The position numbers and the translations under genes are program-made. Below, piece by piece: positions 57,042 through 64,000 of a stretch of 64,000 bases of DNA. The stretch is from Balanoglossus misakiensis (Eukaryota; Hemichordata), in contig CM082587.2 in the NCBI GenBank assembly GCA_040954595.2, positions 7,626,001 through 7,690,000 on the forward strand, in the 5' to 3' direction. Each line of letters begins with the position of its first letter. The stretch's first letter is position 1. The notes beneath the pieces were generated by a model that worked only from the letters and a program-made list of their open reading frames with translations, was not told the origin of the DNA and searched no databases.

Positions 57042-60000
57042 CGATTCTTCGTTATTAATCTTCTCATCATGGATACCGCAGCTGCTTCTTTAAGGTAGTT
57101 GTCATAACTTGTGGGGGGGGGTATTGAAGCAGCCTTTTGCGGTTTGGACTGAGTGGTACCTCAAACCCAAAGAAAATGTTGGAATTGATTGCAGTTAGAG
57201 GATGGTAGGTGCTTTTTGTCGCCGATATTATATTAGAATTACATAATAGTTTTAGATGGGACATGACACCGGATAGGAGATCGCTAATGTTAAAAGGGAC
57301 ATCGTCGGCACCAGAAGGCTGTCCGTGACTCCAATCATTTGTCCGGCTGACGTGTTAAATACTCTCATTTTAAAAACACAGAACCTGGTGGTGAGGTTGT
57401 TTTCGTCTCATTTCTCGCACTTTCATGTTGGGGTTTCTGATTCCCATGCTGTCTATGTGCATGTACACGTCCCTTAGTGAAATAGCAATTACCGAGAAAT
57501 GTTTCCCGCGGGAAATAGGCGATCCTACCGACAAGCCCCATCAAAACACACATTTTCGAAAACGTTATAATATATTACGTCTCTAACGCCATTTCCTGCG
57601 CAGTATGTCGAGTCCAACAGGGACATCTCCTCTATGAAATAATCAAGAAATATGCCTACCCTTTCCCTGTATTTTATTGACACAATACTTACAGTACGTT
57701 TCACCCCCTCCTGGACATTGGATTGGAACTTTCAATTTTCATCTCTACAACAATTGGCACACCGATTAATTTGTTTATTAGTTCGAATTAAGGCGTTTGC
57801 GATAATTCATGCATCAGTCAATACAATTAGCAGCGGCACTGCATTTCAAGCAAGCAGTACCCGGGTGTTTACTTGAAAAGCTGAAATCTGAAGGTTTTCA
57901 TGGGTTAATTTTGAAAGTTTACAATACATTGCTTTTACGTGTTGCTAATTAATCAGTATCACCGCACCCAGGCATCATTTATTTAATATAGCCCGTGGCG
58001 AATAATAAAAATAGAAAATTAACCTATCTTTTAATTTATGCCCAGGATACATGTATACCTCAGGCTTGAGTGAACGCGTTTGATTTTTCCTTCTTCATTG
58101 TAGGATTGGACAGAGTAAACAATCTTCTAGTTTCGACAAGAGTCACCAGGCAGTAATTGGGTCAAACAATGAAGTGATTTCAAGTTGCAAACTAAATATA
58201 TAACAAAAAAAAACAACAACAAGAAAACGCTGACCTAAATCTTCAGTTTATATTTTAAAATCGCACAAGGGAAATCATAGATGAAGGAAAACATTAGAGA
58301 TGAATTCATTAGCTTTGGTGATACATAACGTACATACGTAGTCAGTGTCTTTATAAGCTGCTTATAAACAACATTTTCTGGGGGCACATAAGGATTGATA
58401 TTGGTCCTAGCAGAATCAAATTACCAACATTATATTTAAAATATTCCCAAATAATGTAAATCCACCAGATCAGAAAATATTACCCCACAAATCAGTGATT
58501 TTCAATGAAACAAATCGCCATTTTTATGTTAACAGTAGACAGTTATTTCATTCTGTTCGCCATATTATTATCCACGCCAGTCAAATTGTCTGCAACTGTG
58601 AATAGCCACGGGGTTGAATGAGGCAATGTTTGGTGTTTTTAATACGCTTGAGTATAAACGTAGGCATCCTCTCGTGTTAGTATTATAAATTACAACTTTC
58701 AAAATTCCCTTCAAAGTACGACATTAAACATTGACTTCTGGCAACAATATTAATCTTCCGTCTCGTCACTCAATAGTTTACACATTTTCCACCAGCCACT
58801 TTTGCGAACTCAGCATAATGAGATCGCTGTTAAAAGCGATGTGAGTTGTTTATTTAAAATACTGAGAAATTACTGGTTCCATTCAACGTATTCTTTATCG
58901 GGGTCTTTACAGACGACAACAAACCCTGCTTGTCTTGCCTTCTATATTAGTTGTAAAAACTAATCGGAGAGGTAATTAATATCGTTCCCCCTATAAATTG
59001 GCCTGACATCGCTACAAATAATTACGTCAAATCAGGAAACGATTTTGTTGGGCTGATAATGCTATTCAATCATCCCTTTTTTTCCAAAGTGAGGTAATCC
59101 TATAACAAGTGCTCCCCGTGTGAATTGTGACGTCAAGACTCAAACCAGAAGTGACAAAACAATTATAGCTTGCCCCCGAAATCAATTAGACATCCATGGC
59201 AGCGAGTGATAATAATTGTGTCAAACTGGACCCACCGTGACCACCCTGCTCCTTGATTGTCGTTCATGCTTCGGGAGCTGAATCGCCTTCGAGCATGGAA
59301 AGGCGAACTTGAGAGCCGTCACAGTCAAAGCCGTCGATGGTGTCATCTGCGCGCGCAGGCAGAACAGTGTCACTTGTCATGTTGGGAAGAAAAAATAGCA
59401 ATCACAATTGGCGGCGAGTTGAACGCCTTTACAAGAGGATGTGTGCATCGGATCAATTATTCGCCCCTATACATGCCGCAGAAATGCCCATGGCGGTGTA
59501 TTAATAATAGGCTACACCATGAAACGCGAGATTCAATACCTATTTCCGGGGAAGAAAAACGACATTACTGTTGTCATTATAATTGAACATATATCATCAT
59601 GAAAATGCCCCCCCCACCTAAGTCAAAGAAAATGGAAATATTAATGTGGAGCTCTATTACATCGAAAGCTGTGTCAAGCGATAATGAGTAAACTTGGCAG
59701 TTGTCATTAAAGTCTCTTTACATAAATTTCATGATCCTGTAGTTTCGTATACGGAGGGTATCGTAAGTCATTGACACGTGTCTGTTTTTTCTTCCACCTA
59801 TACAATGCACGATGGGTAACTTTGGGCATATCAGAAAGAAATCCCTCTAATTTTGGTTCAACGCACTCCAGGCTTGTTGTGGGAACTCGTAACGAACACA
59901 AACCTGTGTAAATACCTCTTTGTGGTGTAACTTGGCTTGTTTGTGTTGATATTTGCGCGCCTTGACGGAAAAAAATAACGTACAAGTGCGTTGATATGTG

Positions 60001-63000
60001 TCAGCAGCACGTTGGCATAGGCATCACGCATGCGCGTGAAATCTGCAAAGACGGCTAAAACACTCGGCCTTTTCGCCAGATTTGCGGAGATGACAAGCAA
60101 AGACTATTTTTTATTAAATCAACGTCGAATACCACAGGTCAAGGTTTGTTACTGACATTTCAAGTTTGATATACCCGGTAGCATTTTACTCTTTCCATAT
60201 CTACATTCTAAACCTCTTGTCAAATCTGTATTGGGCTCACAATGGCACGGTGTCGCCGCTTCATTAGTGTGGAAGTTCTATGACTAGGAACAAGCACTCT
60301 TGACGGAGCGCAGACGACAAGTTGCGGCGCCAGTTGTTCGGGGCTTTCCTTAGTGTGAGGATGATCCAATTGTGGCCAGGTATAATTCTTTTCATAATCC
60401 TCTAAAATGCGTTTGTCATTTTTCATTTGGCGCAGTCCTTTGGACAGTGACGGCGCGCTCTCGTTCGATGACGTAGGTTGACGTAAGGGGAATGGTGTCA
60501 TCAGTAGATTTTTATTTGCTCCGTTCCCGTCGATGAAACTCGGGACGCGGTGGTAAATTAGATCTTACGGGTGATGACGTGGCTAGCTGACTTCTGTCTT
60601 CAATGGAAGCACGTAGACGTGGTCATGAAGTCGCCAAAAGCATCGCTGAGTCGCGGTCTTTAGAATATAATGCATACACTGCCCATAAAGGGAGACATTT
60701 GTACTGGTGTCGTGAGGACCCTTCGGGCTGGCAAGCATACTATTTAAACACACTTATCAAAACTCCAAAATTAGGAAAATTGACTATTCCAGTAAAATCG
60801 TTCTATGGAGTTCAAGTTGAGATGAGTCAAGAAAACGACCACTAACAGTCGCTAGATAGGGCGACGGCGTTATAGTTATTCAGAAAGTGAGAAATAGTTC
60901 AAAGCGCTTACTTGAAGTGTATACGTTAATGAGCATTGTTTGGTTATTAAATATTATGAATGATGAATATTCATGAAACTCAGACCGTGTTCAATACAAA
61001 CACTTGAGCTTGATTGGACGACGATAGCCGGGCCGAGCACCTGTTTTCTCGGCGGTCTTTAACATTTGCGCTGGAAAACTAACAGTTTGGATTATAACAC
61101 ACCATGCGGCCAACCCCTCCATCGTGATTCGTCAATACGCCGTCACGTGACCTTAGTCATTTCGGAACTGTTCCCTAGGATATCAGTTCGATCGGTTTCT
61201 GCCCGGTACTGTTGCCTGGATGTGGTGTGTGTCGTGTTTGGTGTGTGATAAAACACATGATGACTGACATATTCGGGCGACAGTGTATTTTTGATAACCT
61301 CGGGACTGCCAGTCACACCAAAACAGTCTGTCGGGCTATATACTGTACTGTACACATGTTCACTCTGGTGTTACCCCAAGTCTACATACACGTTGTGTGA
61401 GGGCGCACGACTTTTATTTTCCGGTCGTACGCCTATGGAAAAATGGGTCTGTTGTTAAAATCAAAGGCAATGGAAACTTATAAACGCGAAAGCTCTAAGA
61501 CTTCATCTAACCAGGTCTTGTCTCGTCTAAATGTCAACTGCCAATGATAATTCGTTTAGCCCAGTTGAGTGAACTTCGCACGGCAACAAGGAACAAGCAA
61601 GATGCAAATTATAAGACAAGCTGGTCCGTCAATTTGCGGTGTCTCTATGTTTTGATGCAAGTTCTGCTAAATAATACAAAATAACGCCATGAAAGTAGGG
61701 ATGGAATAAATAACCTCAATTACTTCCTAGGAAAAGACGACATCCCAATTTCGACGGTCCCAGTGTGTCAGTCTCAGTGAACTTTGTCGACGTGGTTTTT
61801 CTTCTGAAAACAAAAGACGTGTCGAGATATGATGCTAGGTGGCGCCCTACCCTCCAACCCCATCCCAAAGCCTGAAAATGATTGCGTTCTGGTGTACCAC
61901 AAGCAATATGATTGAAACACACACACAAACCTGTCTTCACTGGTTTTACTTTAAAAAAATCAACACCATGAGGCATAACAACCTTTGACCTGGTTTAATA
62001 TATTAAAATAATAATTACACTTTACATTTCAGAATTATCCATCGATTTTTTTCAAACTCATGTCTTTCTTGCCTTATATTTTACAGTTTTTCCCTTTTCT
62101 GAACTTAATAGAACATTTTTTTAAAAAGTCATAACTTGCAACAAAAGCATTGTCAATACATTAACTGTCAACAGCTTCGATTGAAAACAAAACAAAATAA
62201 AACATTGCATGGCCAGACTTCACCAAAAGTCATGTAAAATGTTATATACATAACCTCATATAGTTTAAATTGTCTCTCAGTTTTTTTTTTTACATTTTGT
62301 GCCCATCTGCCAAACTGCAACCAAGTTTACAATACTGTTTCAAACTTTTCCAAAGATACTTGTACATCAACATGTAACACCTGCTCCTTGCCCTTGCATG
62401 TCAAGCACCACCCCTACAACTCACAATGGTACGGGCCACAATTATGATAAATGCCAGGGTCTAATAATCTAAGTTTGCAACGCAGGGGAGTCCGCGAAGA
62501 TGGGCAAAATGAAGTTGTCAATGGTTTCCTTCAAGATTGAGATCATAGCAATATTTCCAACTTCCATTGGCTATTAAACACTTTATCTGCTATAGAGAGA
62601 GTTAAGTTTCAGCAGCAGGGTTTAGCATGAGCCACAAGAATTACCAGCGGGTCAAATTTGTGGCAAACCCCTTGCAGTGTGCAGAGAGTAACATGTGTAA
62701 TGAAAACACACAGGAAAATCAACTTTCAAAAGACGAATGCTCAGAAACAAAACAGACACCTGAAAAGTCTCCATGGGGAATACATGTAGTACCTTCAATG
62801 CCTAACCCATTCTTTTCTCCTCCATTTATTAATACATGTACATGTATACAAGTCCAACTTCACAACAAATTCGTGTGAATCACACGGCAGGTATCTGCGA
62901 CCACCACCTATAGCAAGGAATATTGTGCCCCCGAATTGACTGCCCAGAAGAGAAAAAAAAATGCCTTTTCGACACAATTTTGGTTAACTCTAAAGATGAA

Positions 63001-63458
63001 TTCTATTTATAGTTAACAACACTAAACAGTTAATTACAAGACCACCCCTCCCCTGCAGTATCTAAAGTTTACAAATGTAAACATGTAATTGTATTGGAGA
63101 AACTTTTACTTCTTAACTCAGTAGACGGTTGACCATTACTTTTGGAATGCTTTAGTGAATAATGACCATCCGAAATGATAGCATATCAAGCTGCTGCTGG
63201 GAACATGTCATGATCAAAAAGTAGAGTGACTGGAAATGCCAGAATAATTCAAAGAGCTTATCTAGTGATGTTCTGCCATCATAGATCACCTTCAAACCTA
63301 GCAGAAACCAGGTACACTCATATGCACAACTTTTGAAATGATGATGGCACGTTTGGACAACCACGTTCTTTTGGCCGTTGTTAGTGCACCCCCAGCAGAA
63401 AACAAACCTCAACCATTTTTAAATGACAAGGTGCCCGCAGCAGTTTGAATTGTGTATA

Positions 63459-63537
63459 TTAACCCTTTCAAGCCTGGCTTTCTGGGAACGTATCCGAATT
63501 TCTCCTATATATAGCATATCTGGCCAGAAAGGGTTAA
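63459..63537. repeat. 79-bp TTAACCC...GGGTTAA inverted-repeat element
   Basis: TTAACCCTTTC at the left and GAAAGGGTTAA at the right are exact inverted repeats; inner CTGGCTTTCTGG and CTGGCCAGAAAG extend the symmetry. TTAA-CCC/GGG-TTAA ends are like minimal piggyBac-type termini, but the element is very short. Confidence 0.6.
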
Positions 63538-63692
63538 AAGCCACAATATCACAACCTGGGCAGATAATCAAATAAACACTTCGTGCTGGAGGATTTTTTT
63601 TAGCCGGGTGCATTGTCTGGGAACTACTTGGTAACAGCTGTTACTCAACTCTGGGGGCAAAAAATAGGTGACCAATTTTTGTGTGGTTTTAA

Positions 63693-63768
63693 TTTAGTGT
63701 AATTTATACTAATTGATGAATTACCTGGTTTTTAGTGTAATTTATACTAATTGATGAATTACCTGTTT
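63693..63768. repeat. 38-bp tandem duplication
   Basis: Two adjacent copies of TTTAGTGTAATTTATACTAA followed by TTGATGAATTACCTGKTT. Within the unit AGTGTAATTTATACT is itself nearly palindromic. Confidence 0.93.
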
Positions 63769-64000
63769 TTTAGAGTATAGAATAGAATTGTGGGAAGATA
63801 ACAAGACCACTGATCAAATGTAAATTTATCACAAGAATGAATTTTTTGGAACATCGACCAATCACACTATTAAAGGCAGGCAATGCTTCACTCTGGAAAA
63901 TAGAGAGATTTTTTGCCAATGGAGATCTTGCACTGTAGATGTGATTTAAAAGTGACAAATACATTATTTTATATGCCAGATGTTTGCAATGGGGTTAGAA

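Larger units (their letters stand above)
57042..64000. other. About 7 kb without a supported gene
   Basis: Only short open frames occur, none with recognisable domains or convincing splice sites. The two least unlikely are an 80-codon frame at 60603-60845 (+) and a 93-codon frame at 60220-60501 (-), which start about 100 bp apart in divergent orientation; neither resembles a family I know. The right end is AT-rich and could be UTR or intron of a gene outside the window. Confidence 0.5.

Noticed and set aside
62627-62878. 83-codon plus-strand ORF
   Set aside because: AT-rich context, no domain, no flanking splice or promoter signal, and an overlapping minus-strand ORF of equal quality.

Overview
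This is genomic DNA from an intron-rich animal, most likely a marine invertebrate. Coding exons are 20-260 bp with clean GT-AG introns, the spacers are AT-rich and full of microsatellites, a 12-kb minisatellite sits inside one intron, and several small foldback (MITE-like) elements are present. I see no bacterial operons. The phylum cannot be fixed from the sequence alone. Three gene models are supported, all on the + strand.

Region 1 (1-14541) is the 3' four-fifths of a molybdo-flavoenzyme of the xanthine dehydrogenase/aldehyde oxidase family. Twenty-three consecutive exons join in one open frame (1092 residues plus stop). They cover the FAD domain and the complete molybdopterin domain; the two [2Fe-2S] domains lie off the left edge. 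The catalytic glutamate is kept (GIGEPP), but the xanthine-binding positions are changed (bovine Glu802 to Asp, Arg880 to Tyr, Gln767 to His). It therefore looks like an aldehyde-oxidase-type or divergent paralogue, not a classical xanthine dehydrogenase. Its introns carry long ATGT/GT microsatellites and two copies of a TA-flanked inverted-repeat element.

Region 2 (14542-39386) starts with the 3' flank of that gene, a 512-bp TTAA-flanked foldback element and a pre-miRNA-like hairpin. A run of four near-consensus RFX X-box motifs follows (18.8-21.6 kb). Next comes a seven-exon gene (22063-39386) for a 198-residue, highly charged, coiled-coil-like protein that I do not recognise. Its third coding intron is 13.2 kb long and holds an about 12-kb array of an 88-bp repeat. 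The array is bounded on both sides by (TG)n, has a short inverted block at its left end and shows higher-order periodicities. A 23-bp microexon lies beyond it. The X-boxes suggest, but do not prove, a ciliary role.

Region 3 (39387-55478) has no gene I can defend. It contains a 355-bp TTAA foldback element, a 196-bp inverted-repeat element, a compact CRE plus X-box palindrome cluster, a G-quadruplex-prone stretch, microsatellites and one small tandem duplication.

Region 4 (55479-57041) is a single coding exon for a 188-residue secreted precursor. It has a signal peptide and a C-terminal peptide bounded by Lys-Arg on the left and by Gly-Arg-stop (amidation signal) on the right. Length, intron placement just before the start codon, C-terminal position of the peptide and an LLRQILE core all resemble corticotropin-releasing-hormone-type (CRH/DH44/ELH superfamily) precursors. 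This is the most interesting candidate in the window. The rest (57042-64000) shows only unsupported short ORFs and small repeats.
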